Below, in pieces: positions 1 through 11,698 of a stretch of DNA of 64,000 nt; the first letter of the stretch is position 1, and the number at the start of each line of letters is the position of its first letter. Source of the stretch: Trichobilharzia regenti. Its lineage: Eukaryota; Platyhelminthes; Trematoda; Strigeidida; Schistosomatidae. A program made the position numbers and the translations under genes. The stretch lies in contig OX235270.1 in assembly GCA_944472135.2 (NCBI GenBank), positions 135,795,632 to 135,859,631 on the forward strand, given 5' to 3'. The notes beneath the pieces were generated by a model. It saw nothing but the letters and a program-made list of their open reading frames with translations. It made no database searches and was not told the DNA's origin.

Positions 1-1490
1 GGATAGAGACTTGGTTATCTGATATAATGTCCTCAGGTCCCTTTTGCCTGCTGCCTTCTCAGCTTCAGTGGCCAGGTTGTCGTAGAATTGTCTTTTGTCC
101 TTCCTAGCACTCTTCTTCACTTTTTTGTCCAGTGCTGTGTAAGTTGAGCTCAGCGTCTCCTTCTCCTGTCCGTCTTTGCTTTGAATCATTTTCTCTTTCA
201 CCATTCTCCTCTCTTCTATTAATTTCCAAGTGTCCGTTGAGAGCCATTCTTGTCTTGTCTCTTCTTTCCTCCTAAAACCGTTGAACACGTTTAGTTGAAA
301 ATCACCTTCAGAGAGTTCCAATGTTCTTCCACGCATGATTCTTCAGTGATGTCGCGTAGTGTTTCCTGCTTTGCTCTGACAGTTGCAGTGAAGGTGCCTT
401 TTGTGGTTGTGTCTTTCAGTAATTGAGTGTTGAACTTGCATTGTGGCCTATCCCCAGCTATCCTCGAGGCTTTTAGCTTCACCTTGAAAGTCCCTTCTAC
501 TAGATAGTGGTCTGAACCCACATCTGCTCCTCTCCTCGACCTTGTGTCCAGTAGGCTCCGTCTCCACTTCCTTGAGATTGAAATGAAGTCTATCTGGTTT
601 TTGGTGTTTCCATCTGGTGAAATCCACGTCGCCTTGTGTATATCCTTGTGTTTGAACACACTGCCACCAATCACCAAATCATTGAAGGCGCAGAAGTCTG
701 AGAAGAGTTCACCATTGTCGTTCATTTCACCGAGGGCCTCACGACCCATGGTCAGTTCTCTTCCTGTGTTGTCTCGTCCCAGCTTCGCATTCATGTCGCC
801 CATCAGGATTCTGATATCGCCATTTGGGACGTTGTCCATTATTGCTTGTAGTTGTCTGTAGAACGCCTCCTTCTTCTCCTGTTCTGAGACGTTTGTAGGC
901 GCATAGCATTGAATGACTGTAACTTTCCTTCCTTTTGAGTTGAACCTGGCTGTCATTATCCTGGAGGAGATTGGTTCCCACTGCATGAGAGCTTTGGCTG
1001 CTGTTGGTGACATCATGATGGCCACTCTCTCGGTGTGCTCGTGATTGTCCTCTGGGTGGCCGGAATAGATTACTGTCTCTCCAGTAGGTAGTTGGCACCT
1101 TCCAGTTCCGTTCCATCTGCTTTCGCAGATTCCCAACACTTCTATTCTGTACCTTCTCATTTCAGCGGCTATCTGGGCAGCCCTTCCAGTTTCGTACATT
1201 GTACGAACATTCCAGGTACCCATCCTTACTTTTGCTTTCATCGAAAGAAGGCACATCGGCTGACTGGCTTCCCGAAGGCTAGCTTTCACCAGCCTGCGTC
1301 ATTTCACTTCCCCGAATCCAGCGAAAAATAAGGCTATTGTTTATATCTTTAGAATTTTTAGTATATTTATTCGTTGGAGTTTCTGTAGCGATTTGGTTGA
1401 GTTTTACAGGGGTGAAGTTGCTAGCACCACGCCCCAACCCTCCCTCTTTATCCGGGCTTGGGACCGGCTAGGAAACTAGCAAGCTTGTAA
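1..1490 (-). mobile_element. RTE-clade (SR2-like) LINE, 5' part, cut by window edge
   Basis: On the minus strand the element starts near 1490 with a GC-richer 5' leader (about 1380-1490). The same leader recurs at 29951-30010 (+) and 63231-63340 (-). An endonuclease ORF follows at 1289-291. From 290 to 1 the reading continues in another frame with the linker typical of this family (basic, WLSTDTW-type motif, then LRTLYQITKSLS) that leads into reverse transcriptase, which lies off the left edge. Against the sister copy at 29951-33340 there is an in-frame stop at the end of the ORF and then a one-base deletion near 255, so this copy is broken between endonuclease and RT. Confidence 0.85.
291..1289 (-). 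CDS. LINE endonuclease (EEP/APE-type) ORF, 332 codons
   Basis: N-terminal endonuclease domain of an RTE-clade LINE polyprotein, which nicks target DNA to prime reverse transcription. The apurinic-endonuclease-like motifs appear in the expected order: GTWNVRTMY near residue 24, ICESRWNG with the metal-binding Glu near 54, GDMNAKLG near 163, IDFISI near 233 and the terminal GSDHYLV near 258. The domain looks complete. The ORF stops just before the RT linker, and the next stretch is out of frame, so the full polyprotein cannot be made from this copy. The first Met lies about 20 residues before the endonuclease core; the true start of the family protein is not certain. Plus-strand ORFs in this interval are shadows. 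Confidence 0.85.
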   Translation of the reverse strand: MKASLREASQPMCLLSMKAKVRMGTWNVRTMYETGRAAQIAAEMRRYRIEVLGICESRWNGTGRCQLPTGETVIYSGHPEDNHEHTERVAIMMSPTAAKALMQWEPISSRIMTARFNSKGRKVTVIQCYAPTNVSEQEKKEAFYRQLQAIMDNVPNGDIRILMGDMNAKLGRDNTGRELTMGREALGEMNDNGELFSDFCAFNDLVIGGSVFKHKDIHKATWISPDGNTKNQIDFISISRKWRRSLLDTRSRRGADVGSDHYLVEGTFKVKLKASRIAGDRPQCKFNTQLLKDTTTKGTFTATVRAKQETLRDITEESCVEEHWNSLKVIFN

Positions 1491-2493
1491 TCTGTCGAAT
1501 TAATCTTACCTCCAGTAAACAATCCCATGGCGAAGAAACACGTCAATCTTGGAATTAACTGCCACTAACGTACCTAAGTGGAGAAATCAACCGTGTAGTA
1601 ACAAAGCTCATCTAAGCATCCAATATGGTTACTGTGTATTACTTGATGACTGGTATTTTCCACTGACAATTCTCACTGCATTTTGTTTGATTTCTCTTGA
1701 GTTGATTCCAGAGCTTGTGGGAATGCATTATTATGGAATTTGGCTAACACGGTAGAGACAGAATTCCTGTAATGCAAACATACTGTCATATGATCTCAGG
1801 CGCCAGTACTGTCTTGTGCTTCCATACACTTTGAATAACTTCAATATCAATGGTTCACTTAGCCTCAGGTGCTTACAAGCACTTTCCAATTTGTTGTTTG
1901 TTTGTGTACTCACTCGAAGTACCCCCTCTGTAAAAACATCTTGGTATTAATCCAGTAGCTATTTAAAGAACTTTGTGGAAAACCTTTCAATGACTGGAGA
2001 GATTTCTCCCCGCCAATTAACCTAAACGAACTTTTAAGTGGACGCCGTACATCCCACAATATATTTGAGCATTTTCAGAACTTCTGCGGTATCTCACAGA
2101 ATTCTGCTCCCTCAGAAAAACAACATTACACGAGAACCTCTCTCACGTCCAACCGTTGCAACTAACTTAAATAGACTGAATCTTCAAGCATTACACTTGC
2201 ATATTTAAGTTACTTAAGTTTGTTAGTTTTACACGCACAGCCGATGTATACCACCTTTGGAAAACTATGATACGTATTAATTTGTTGGCGCAAGAGGAAA
2301 AATACTACACTAATCTCTCCATTAGTACTCTTAATATTAGCTTTTCCAGTTGCTCGTTACATAAAAGGAAACCCACTCGTACTTCTCACACCTAGAGTAA
2401 CAAGATAAAATCATTATATTACATATACGCCATCTAACATTTCTCCTTTCAATCTAACTACATCTTTTCTGGCTTTTTACCTTCCAAAATGTA
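1491..2493. other. No recognised feature
   Basis: AT-rich sequence with only short open frames in both strands. No coding, RNA or repeat signature recognised. Confidence 0.5.
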
Positions 2494-2685
2494 ATGGGAC
2501 TGTATTTCTAAGGTCAGTTGTTGATTCCACTTGATTCCACACTGTATTTTTGGTACAAGTATGGAATTTTCAGCATGGATATCGGTTACCCGAATTTCGC
2601 AGGCCGTACATAGATATCAGGTGTGCGTGGGCAGGGGATCGAACCTCGGGCCATGTGCATGGGACTGTATTTCTGAAGTCAGTAG
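2494..2685. repeat. Long imperfect direct repeat bracketing a SINE
   Basis: Positions 2494-2520 and 2659-2685 match at about 24 of 27 bases and begin atgggactgtatttct. They bracket the SINE copy at 2521-2658 and look like a diverged target-site duplication. Confidence 0.6.
2521..2658 (-). mobile_element. SINE family B copy, head-truncated
   Basis: Closely similar to the body of the SINE at 58330-58531: the tract from gattccacactgtatttttgg through the T-arm remnant ggatcgaacctcgggccatg. The tRNA-like head, which would lie at the right end on the minus strand, is reduced to its T-arm half. Confidence 0.65.
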
Positions 2686-3064
2686 TTCACGTCTCACATT
2701 AAAGAAGTGTTTTCAAATAGAACTGCTCTGCCTTTATTAGATTACGCTTACTGCTGACAACCATCGTATGCTCTTCAGTACACATTTGGATATGTACACG
2801 CTGTATTTTCCCCACTACCATGCTTGCGTCATAATAATTCACCCAGAAGTTTGACATATAACCCATGAATTTTGAACTGAGAAAACAAACATTGACGAAA
2901 TAAATATCCACCTAGGGTGTTCCAAATCTGACTTACTTAGATCGGCTTTCTTCCATTCTGACTAAAAACACACACACAGATCATAGGTAATCGTAGCGAA
3001 AAATATGATTGTTGTGGTCTACTTGACTGCTTCTTACAAAACATTATCCTTATATGCGACTGGG
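2686..3064. other. No recognised feature
   Basis: AT-rich unique-looking sequence up to the array boundary. Nothing recognised. Confidence 0.5.
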
Positions 3065-3077
3065 ATGAAACATAAAG

Positions 3078-3858
3078 TGCTACCTAAGAAAAACGAATTC
3101 ATGACCACATTCCTCTGATTCCAGTGTACTCCTAGTCATGCACCTGTGAATTTGTAAACATAGTTTGAGGTTTCGGTCCACCTTCGACTGACAAGGTGCA
3201 CAAATACTGTTGTAAACAGAAACAAGTTCATCTGCACGATAAGATGAAGCAAGGGTAACTCTTAGTCTCTTATTTATACGATGTAATACATCATCTTCTT
3301 TAAAGGTAAGCTGGATTAAAATAGGTTTTTTCTAGACCGTAATGAAGTTCTTCTCATTACTGTAATCTCTCCCGAGATGCCTTATGAATTCCTTTGGAAA
3401 TTTGTTTTCGGACATTTGCTTTTTAGGAAAGTTCAACTCTTCATGCAGTTTGTCTTCAGAGCAAGGTCTACCCGTTCTATCAAACAGCGTCCTGATAGGA
3501 AATTGTTTTTATTCTATTGAACAGGAATGAAAATAGTTTAAATGCTGTTAGGTTCAGGTATCTCAGCAGTATACTTCTCTCTCGACCGTGCCATCATCTC
3601 ATCTTCTCACAGATAGATCCAAAAAGTGAGGTAGATTTTCGCATTCATGTTCCATTGGAAAAGTGATTTTTCGATGAGCATAATTGAAGCTATGGAACAG
3701 TTTGTAAGAGTGGTTCATATCCTTAAAAATCGCGAACGTGCCATCCAAACACCTTGCATAAAAACTATTCTCTTCAATTGGAGGTCTCATTTCGTTTCTT
3801 TCTAGATTTCCTGTGAATATATCATCAAGCATGGTTCCCAAAAGACTTCCTACGACTA
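3078..3858 (-). mobile_element. Penelope-like element RT fragment, unit 1
   Basis: Minus-strand translation gives the PLE RT motif GSLLGTMLDDIF near 3850-3815. The catalytic region near 3745 reads YARCLDGTFAIF, where PLEs usually have a Y-x-D-D core, so the second Asp is lost. Then follow the FNYAHRKITFPMEHE block and a PHFLDLSVRR block. After a break the PLE thumb region is readable from about 3505 to 3078, including FIRHLGRDYSNEKNF and INKRLRVTLASSY. A stop (TAG) interrupts it near 3330. The GIY-YIG endonuclease domain is absent. Dead fragment. Confidence 0.8.
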
Positions 3859-3917
3859 CTCACCATCAGCCTATCTATAAAGTTGGTTACTGAGACGAAA
3901 TTGTATATCTTTTTTGT

Positions 3918-6086
3918 ATTAATAATAATTTGCTCTATTCCAAAACAGTACTTGTGATACAGAATGGAATTCTCAGCATTTTACTACAGTATTGCATCCG
4001 TTTAGTACATTAACAATAAATAAAATTCTACATAGATTAAGGGTATTCTCAGTTAGTTTTGACAACAACATATTGGCATGTCGGTAGCAACGCCAAAAAT
4101 TGAACAGAGAGTTTGAAGGTGTCAGAAAAGTAGATGCTAGCATATTTACTGGCGTAAGCGGTAACAAAAAGGTCGAGATATACAGAATGTGAAAGAACGA
4201 AGAATGTTTTAAATAGAGTTTGTAAGGAAGAGAGAAACAAAACAACACATAATAAAAAAAGAAAGAAAACGTTGTACCTATAAATGATGAGTTGGAAAGA
4301 CGAGATCCAGTTGTTCTACTGACTGTTTATTAAGTTATAAGTTTCACACCTAATGCTTTCTTTGTCGCACAGAACACGAGCTAAGTAGGGTATGGTTGAG
4401 TTTTTGTACTTGCTAGTCCAAGCATATAGTTTTCTATATAGGCTTCTGGTTTTGCCTGATGAGATACAGGGGGAGAGTTGTGAATGAAGAGGGTGGTGTG
4501 AGTTAGATAGATAGAATGGATTTAGCCCATTTTTCACATGAGCCCAAGTGCCTGTCGACCAGAATATTAACAAGTTGGTTAAGTGGCACGTTGCTTATTC
4601 TGCTGACAACCTTTAACATCCTGCGTAATAAGGTATAGTCTTTCTTCAGTAGCCAGTCCAGGAAGAACTAAGGGCGAACAATAGAGGATAATAGGCAGGA
4701 TGCAAGAGTTAACGAATTGTCTTAACTTCTTCACATAGAAGGTAAGATGGAATATTTTCTTTGAAATCATCAAGATATGAGACCACTAGGAAAGATCAGC
4801 AGATAGAATGACGCCAAGATATTTAACTTCCGACTTGGTTTTTGTTTCAGTGCCATCTATGTTGCACACCTCGTGAGTGCTAACCAGTCTGTTTAGGTCA
4901 GATTTATGCCTAAAGGTGAAATTGACTGTTTGGCATTTAGAGGGATTTAAGGTTAGACCGTTTTCCTTGGACCATTGGCTGATTTCTGATAAAACGCCAT
5001 TTATTTTGGAGCAGTCACTTTGACATTTGACAGGCAAAGATACAGTCAGGTCGTCAGCATATTTAACAAAATTAATGTCATTTGAAGATGGTAAGTCATG
5101 TAGAAAGAAAGAAAAGAGAAGTGGGGAGAGTACAGCACCTTGGGGGACACCAGCTTCAGTGAACACAGCAGAGGAGGATTGACCTTTGTATACAGTGTAC
5201 TGCATTCTGTTTGAGAAGTAGGCATGCAACCAGTTTGTGACCTCGGACTCAGTTTGTGTCATCGAGAGCTTATTTAACAAGAGACATCTAGGTACAGAGT
5301 CGAAAGCCGAAGTGAAGTCAAGAAACGTGCAGCGAACGTATTTGGTTGTTGTGTAGGACGGCTGCAGCGTCTAAAGTGCTCCTACTCTATCTATATGCAA
5401 ATTGTTTGGGGTCTTCAAAACTTTTAAGGGAGAGTTCAAGTTTAAGAAGTACTAGTTTTTCCATAAGCTTTAGAAACGGGGAAGTGATGGAAATGGGTCT
5501 GAACTTTACGTTCTTGCTATTACCAGGTCTAGGGACAGGGACTATTTTAATGTCTTTCCATGAAACAGGTACAACGTTTTTTGGAGAAAGAAGCATTTAG
5601 GATGCTGGCAAGTGGAGAACATAAAGCATCTGCACATTGTTTTAGAACATATGCAGGTACACCATCAGGGTCAAAGGTACGTGAGGGCTTAAGTGTTTTA
5701 AGACATTTTAGGACATCAAGAGTATTAAAGTCATGAAAGTTATCAGCTACATGATTAGTATCGTTAGAAGCAGTTATAGCAGAAGAAGAGCCTACAAAAG
5801 ACTGATTGAGAGCGTTAACATCATAAGAGGGAAAAACATTGCATCGCTTACTATTGCCAGTAATTTCATTGAAAAGTTTCCACATGTTGATTGGAGATTT
5901 ACATGATAAAAGTGTATGGTTATACCAAGCATTGAGATTTTTGACTTTAGATTTGATTAGAGCATTAATCTTTTTAAGTCCTAACTTATCTTTGGATTTA
6001 TATAATGTTTCTTTTTGCCTGCGTAGTCGTTTGAGACGAAGAGACGAGAATCGGTCGAAGAGTTTGAATAGTGTATGTTTGAAGTG
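3918..6086 (-). mobile_element. CR1-like LINE, 5'-truncated, unit 1
   Basis: Homologous to the ORF at 42842-45025. It starts at about the FDRFSS block (6086), continues through MWKLFNEITGN (5885), FRPISITSPFLKLMEKL (5500s), the RT core GVPQGAVLSPLLFSFFLHDL and FVKYADDL (about 5150-5040), and ends with the C-terminal block CISSGKTRSLYRKLYAWTSK (about 4470). The 3' end is an (ATT)-type tail, seen as attaataataat at 3918-3929. The endonuclease is missing. Frames break near 5600, 5300 and 4780, so no complete RT is made although the YADD core survives. Confidence 0.9.
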
Positions 6087-7010
6087 ATGATAACCAGCGG
6101 TGTCCTGCAGGGATTTCTAATGCTCCCTTTTGTTTATTTTAACTATAGATTTACTAATGGAGTGGTTCTAACAGATTCAAGTAACTTAGGGAGTGACATG
6201 TTGCATGGTGACAGTCTCATCGACCTAGTGTATGAAGATGATATAATCCTTATAGGTGAAGACGCTGAAAAAAATGCAGAGTCTTGCGCACACCTTGTGC
6301 GGAAATCTTGGTATGTTTGACAAGAAATTCGCCTCAATCAAATGTATGAAAAGGTTGTAGGATTTGTCTGCACCAACTCTTAGTTTAAATAGGGAGTGAG
6401 GCGGATGAGCGTGTTAACCACCACTTATTTCGGAAGTTGTATCAAACCTAATGGACTGGTTGGTGTCGAAATCTCAGCACGGATACAGAAAAGCTGTGTG
6501 ACGTTTGCCAACCTGAGTCATCTCTGGTGTATACGTCAGATCCGGTCATCAACCAAAGGACATATGTACTGCTCAGCAATTCGCCCCCTCCTTCCTTATG
6601 GCATTGAGAAGGTGCCATTCAAAGTGGAAGGTCTGGAGAGGCTAGTTGTCTCTGTCCACAGATGTTTGTCTTTTGCCTCCTTTGTTAACTGTTATAATAT
6701 GGTGAGTAATAGTAAAGTTAGGCGTTAAGCATTAGGCTAGGAAGAAAAGGGAAACAATTAGGTCGGAAAGCTGTGTCGATGAAACGGTTAGCACCCGTGA
6801 TAAGCCGTCGTCTTCCTTGTTGAGCACTGTTAGCTGATATATTATTAAGTTGGAAAAGATTTAGGGATGGTCTAATCAAGACGTGGCATAAATCCACGAG
6901 GTTTTTGACATTTGGTTTGAGCCAGTCATATAGGGAGGTGCGTTTCGGGTCGTCAGAATACGAAGAACCAATAGTATGAGACTGTAGTTTGTCTGAAAAA
7001 TCGTTCTTAA
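6087..7010 (+). mobile_element. RTE LINE RT/C-terminal fragment, unit 1
   Basis: Plus-strand frames give a decayed RT core (LVYEDDIILIGED near 6226, with Glu where the family has Ala before the Asp pair). Then follow the FGSCIKPNGLVGVEISARIQK block at 6420, the HLWCIRQIRSSTKGHMYCSAIRPLLPYG block at 6530, and a C-terminal KTWHKSTRFLTFGLSQ block near 6885. Stops and frameshifts lie between the blocks. It lies head-to-head against the 5' truncation of the CR1-like LINE. Confidence 0.8.
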
Positions 7011-7752
7011 TCGTGCAAATTCATTCACTCTTAGTAATCTCTCAAATCCATCAAATGATCATAATTCTCCATGTAATTATCTTTTCTTATGTACATTTAA
7101 ATGTACTACAATGCTGAATTAAACCTCAGTAATTCTGAAATAATTCTAGCATCCTATAGTGAGTAACTTCTGAATCTGTTCTGAGATGGATTGTTTAATG
7201 GCACAGACTAGAACCCACTGCTGGTTTTCAGCATGACTAGCACTAATTCAGAACGAAAAGACGCAATTCAGCACATAGTGGCAATTTTTTCAGCTTAATT
7301 CAAGCCTTCACAGCTCATATTCAGCACGGACTAGCATGAGGAGAATTCTCCTCATCATAGTTCTTTTGTACTTTTTCTTTACTACGTTCACTATAGGGAA
7401 TATGGTGAATTGGGCAGGTCATTTTTATGCAAAAAAAGTACGCTAACATCTCAGTCAGCCAATTCAGCACACTAGGTATGTGTAAATAAGGCAACACGAA
7501 CTGATGATTTCAAATTCAAAGTTCTATCATGGTTCATTAATCAATCATTAACTACGAGAAATCCAAACTCATCCGTATACTGACATTTAAGCGAATACAT
7601 TGTGTACAAAAAGTCTCTCATTATTTTGAAGTTGTACTGAGATGGTGAAAGCTGCGGCTACGTGAGGTTATTTATCAGCATTTTTAATTCAGTACAAGTA
7701 ATTGGCGTATTATTAACTTCCAAGTGGAGGAGTATTCCATCGATTTCTGGAA
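7011..7752. other. Unit 1 spacer, unassigned, AT-rich
   Basis: About 740 bp without readable frames. It contains several TTCAGCAC words (near 7274, 7319 and 7463) and the palindrome at 7336-7355. Equivalent spacers are 11699-12440, 16386-17127 and 21074-21815. No match to a known element family was recognised. Confidence 0.6.
7336..7355. repeat. Perfect 20-bp palindrome in each array unit
   Basis: atgaggagaattctcctcat is its own reverse complement. The same 20 bases occur at 12024-12043, 16711-16730 and 21399-21418, unchanged in all four units. Confidence 0.9.
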
Positions 7753-7765
7753 ATGAAACACCAAG

Positions 7766-8546
7766 TGCTACCTAAGAAAAACAAATTCATGACCACATTC
7801 CTCTGATTCCAGTGTACTCCTAGTCATGCACCTGTGAATTTGTAAACATAGTTTGAGGTTCCGGTCCACCTTCGACTGACAAGGTGCACAAATACTGTTG
7901 TAAACAGAAACAAGTTCATCTGCACGATAAGATGAAGCAAGGGTAACTCTTAGTCTCTTATTTATACGATGTAATACATCATCTTCTTTAAAGGTAAGCT
8001 GGATTAAAATAGGTTTTTTCTAGACCGTAATGAAGTTCTTCTCATTACTGTAATCTCTCCCGAGATGCCTTATGAATTCCTTTGGAAATTTGTTTTCGGA
8101 CATTTGCTTTTTAGGAAAGTTCAACTCTTCATGTAGTTTGTCTTCAGAGCAAGGTCTACCCGTTCTATCAAACAGCGTCCTGATAGGAAATTGTTTTTAT
8201 TCTATTGAACAGGAATGAAAATAGTTTAAATGCTGTTAGGTTCAGGTATCTCAGCAGTATACTTCTCTCTCGACCGTGCCATCATCTCATCTTCTCACAG
8301 ATAGATCCAAAAAGTGAGGTAGATTTTCGCATTCATGTTCCATTGGAAAAGTGATTTTTCGATGAGCATAATTGAAGCTATGGAACAGTTTGTAAGAGTG
8401 GTTCATATCCTTAAAAATCGCGAACGTGCCATCCAAACACCTTGCATAAAAACTATTCTCTTCAATTGGAGGTCTCATTTCGTTTCTTTCTAGATTTCCT
8501 GTGAATATATCATCAAGCATGGTTCCCAAAAGACTTCCTACGACTA
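7766..8546 (-). mobile_element. Penelope-like element RT fragment, unit 2
   Basis: Same structure and same CLDG replacement of the catalytic core as in unit 1. It differs from unit 1 by single bases such as ttccggtcc for ttcggtcc. Confidence 0.8.
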
Positions 8547-8605
8547 CTCACCATCAGCCTATCTATAAAGTTGGTTACTGAGACGAAATTGTATATCTTT
8601 TTTGT

Positions 8606-10774
8606 ATTAATAATAATTTGCTCTATTCCAAAACAGTACTTGTGATACAGAATGGAATTCTCAGCATTTTACTACAGTACTGCATCCGTTTAGTACATTA
8701 ACAATTAATAAAATTCTACATAGATTAAGGGTATTCTCAGTTAGTTTTGACAACAACATATTGGCATGTCGGTAGCAACGCCAAAAATTGAACAGAGAGT
8801 TTGAAGGTGTCAGAAAAGTAGATGCTAGCATATTTACTGGCGTAAGCGGTAACAAAAAGGTCGAGATATACAGAATGTGAAAGAACGAAGAATGTTTTAA
8901 ATAGAGTTTGTAAGGGAGAGAGAAACAAAACAACACATAATAAAAAAAGAAAGAAAACGTTGTACCTATAAATGATGAGTTGGAAAGACGAGATCCAGTT
9001 GTTCTACTGACTGTTTATTAAGTTATAAGTTTCACACCTAATGCTTTCTTTGTCGCACAGAACACGAGCTAAGTAGGGTATGGTTGAGTTTTTGTACTTG
9101 CTAGTCCAAGCATATAGTTTTCTATATAGGCTTCTGGTTTTGCCTGATGAGATACAGGGGGAGAGTTGTGAATGAAGAGGGTGGTGTGAGTTAGATAGAT
9201 AGAATGGATTTAGCCCATTTTTCACATGAGCCCAAGTGCCTGTCGACCAGAATATTAACAAGTTGGTTAAGTGGCACGTTGCTTATTCTGCTGACAACCT
9301 TTAACATCCTGCGTAATAAGGTATAGTCTTTCTTCAGTAGCCAGTCCAGGAAGAACTAAGGGCGAACAATAGAGGATAATAGGCAGGATGCAAGAGTTAA
9401 CGAATTGTCTTAACTTCTTCACGTAGAAGGTAAGATGGAATATTTTCTTTGAAATCATCAAGATATGAGACCACTAGGAAAGATCAGCAGATAGAATGAC
9501 GCCAAGATATTTAACTTCCGACTTGGTTTTTGTTTCAGTGCCATCTATGTTGCACACCTCGTGAGTGCTAACCAGTCTGTTTAGGTCAGATTTATGCCTA
9601 AAGGTGAAATTGACTGTTTGGCATTTAGAGGGATTTAAGGTTAGACCGTTTTCCTTGGTCCATTGGCTGATTTCTGATTAAAAACCATTTATTTTGGAGC
9701 AGTCACTTTGACATTTGACAGGCAAAGATACAGTCAGGTCGTCAGCATATTTAACAAAATTAATGTCATTTGAAGATGGTAAGTCATGTAGAAAGAAAGA
9801 AAAGAGAAGTGGGGAGAGTACAGCACCTTGGGGGACACCAGCTTCAGTGAACACAGCAGAGGAGGATTGACCTTTGTATACAGTGTACTGCATTCTGTTT
9901 GAGAAGTAGGCATGCAACCAGTTTGTGACCTCGGACTCAGTTTGTGTCATCGAGAGCTTATTTAACAAGAGACATCTAGGTACAGAGTCGAAAGCCGAAG
10001 TGAAGTCAAGAAACGTGCAGCGAACGTATTTGGTTGTTGTGTAGGACGGCTGCAGCGTCTAAAGTGCTCCTACTCTATCTATATGCAAATTGTTTGGGGT
10101 CTTCAAAACTTTTAAGGGAGAGTTCAAGTTTAAGAAGTACTAGTTTTTCCATAAGCTTTAGAAACGGGGAAGTGATGGAAATGGGTCTGAACTTTACGTT
10201 CTTGCTATTACCAGGTCTAGGGACAGGGACTATTTTAATGTCTTTCCATGAAACAGGTACAACGTTTTTTGGAGAAAGAAGCATTTAGGATGCTGGCAAG
10301 TGGAGAACATAAAGCATCTGCACATTGTTTTAGAACATATGCAGGTACACCATCAGGGTCAAAGGTACGTGAGGGCTTAAGTGTTTTAAGACATTTTAGG
10401 ACATCAAGAGTATTAAAGTCATGAAAGTTATCAGCTACATGATTAGTATCGTTAGAAGCAGTTATAGCAGAAGAAGAGCGTACAAAAGACTGATTGAGAG
10501 CGTTAACATCATAAGAGGGAAAAACATTGCATCGCTTACTATTGCCAGTAATTTCATTGAAAAGTTTCCACATGTTGATAGGAGATTTTCATGATAAAAG
10601 TGTATGGTTATACCAAGCATTGAGATTTTTGACTTTAGATTTGATTAGAGCATTAATCTTTTTAAGTCCTAACTTATCTTTGGATTTATATAATGTTTCT
10701 TTTTGCCTGCGTAGTCGTTTGAGACGAAGAGACGAGAATCGGTCGAAGAGTTTGAATAGTGTATGTTTGAAGTG
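8606..10774 (-). mobile_element. CR1-like LINE, 5'-truncated, unit 2
   Basis: As in unit 1, but near 9675-9690 a small change (gattaaaaacc instead of gataaaacgcc) shifts the frame just after the YADD block, cutting that ORF to 96 codons. Shares several variants with unit 3 against units 1 and 4. Confidence 0.9.
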
Positions 10775-11698
10775 ATGATAACCAGCGGTGTCCTGCAGGG
10801 ATTTCTAATGCTCCCTTTTGTTTATTTTAACTATAGATTTACTAATGGAGTGGTTCTAACAGATTCAAGTAACTTAGGGAGTGACATGTTGCATGGTGAC
10901 AGTCTCATCGACCTAGTGTATGAAGATGATATAATCCTTATAGGTGAAGACGCTGAAAAAAATGCAGAGTCTTGCGCACACCTTGTGCGGAAATCTTGGT
11001 ATGTTTGACAAGAAATTCGCCTCAATCAAATGTATGAAAAGGTTGTAGGATTTGTCTGCACCAACTCTTAGTTTAAATAGGGAGTGAGGCGGATGAGCGT
11101 GTTAACCACCACTTATTTCGGAAGTTGTATCAAACCTAATGGACTGGTTGGTGTCGAAATCTCAGCACGGATACAGAAAAGCTGTGTGACGTTTGCCAAC
11201 CTGAGTCATCTCTGGTGTATACGTCAGATCCGGTCATCAACCAAAGGACATATGTACTGCTCAGCAATTCGCCCCCTCCTTCCTTATGGCATTGAGAAGG
11301 TGCCATTCAAAGTGGAAGGTCTGGAGAGGCTAGTTGTCTCTGTCCACAGATGTTTGTCTTTTGCCTCCTTTGTTAACTGTTATAATATGGTGAGTAATAG
11401 TAAAGTTAGGCGTTAAGCATTAGGCTAGGAAGAAAAGGGAAACAATTAGGTCGGAAAGCTGTGTCGATGAAACGGTTAGCACCCGTGATAAGCCGTCGTC
11501 TTCCTTGTTGAGCACTGTTAGCTGATATATTATTAAGTTGGAAAAGATTTAGGGATGGTCTAATCAAGACGTGGCATAAATCCACGAGGTTTTTGACATT
11601 TGGTTTGAGCCAGTCATATAGGGAGGTGCGTTTCGGGTCGTCAGAATACGAAGAACCAATAGTATGAGACTGTAGTTTGTCTGAAAAATCGTTCTTAA
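10775..11698 (+). mobile_element. RTE LINE RT/C-terminal fragment, unit 2
   Basis: Same decayed blocks as unit 1, including YEDD near 10917 and the KTWHKSTRFLTFGLSQ block near 11573. Confidence 0.8.

Noticed and set aside
5346..5600. Plus-strand 84-codon ORF repeated in every array unit (also at 10034, 14721 and 19409)
   Set aside because: It lies antisense to the conserved CR1 RT blocks and is a shadow frame. Repetition only reflects the array.
6740..7006. Minus-strand open stretch of about 89 codons in each unit
   Set aside because: The opposite strand carries the recognisable RTE C-terminal block KTWHKSTRFLTFGLSQ, so this is a shadow.
7380..7403. Tract tacgttcactatagggaata resembling a phage T7-type promoter, present in all four units
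   Set aside because: Only part of the consensus matches, the setting is a eukaryotic nuclear repeat, and short matches occur by chance.
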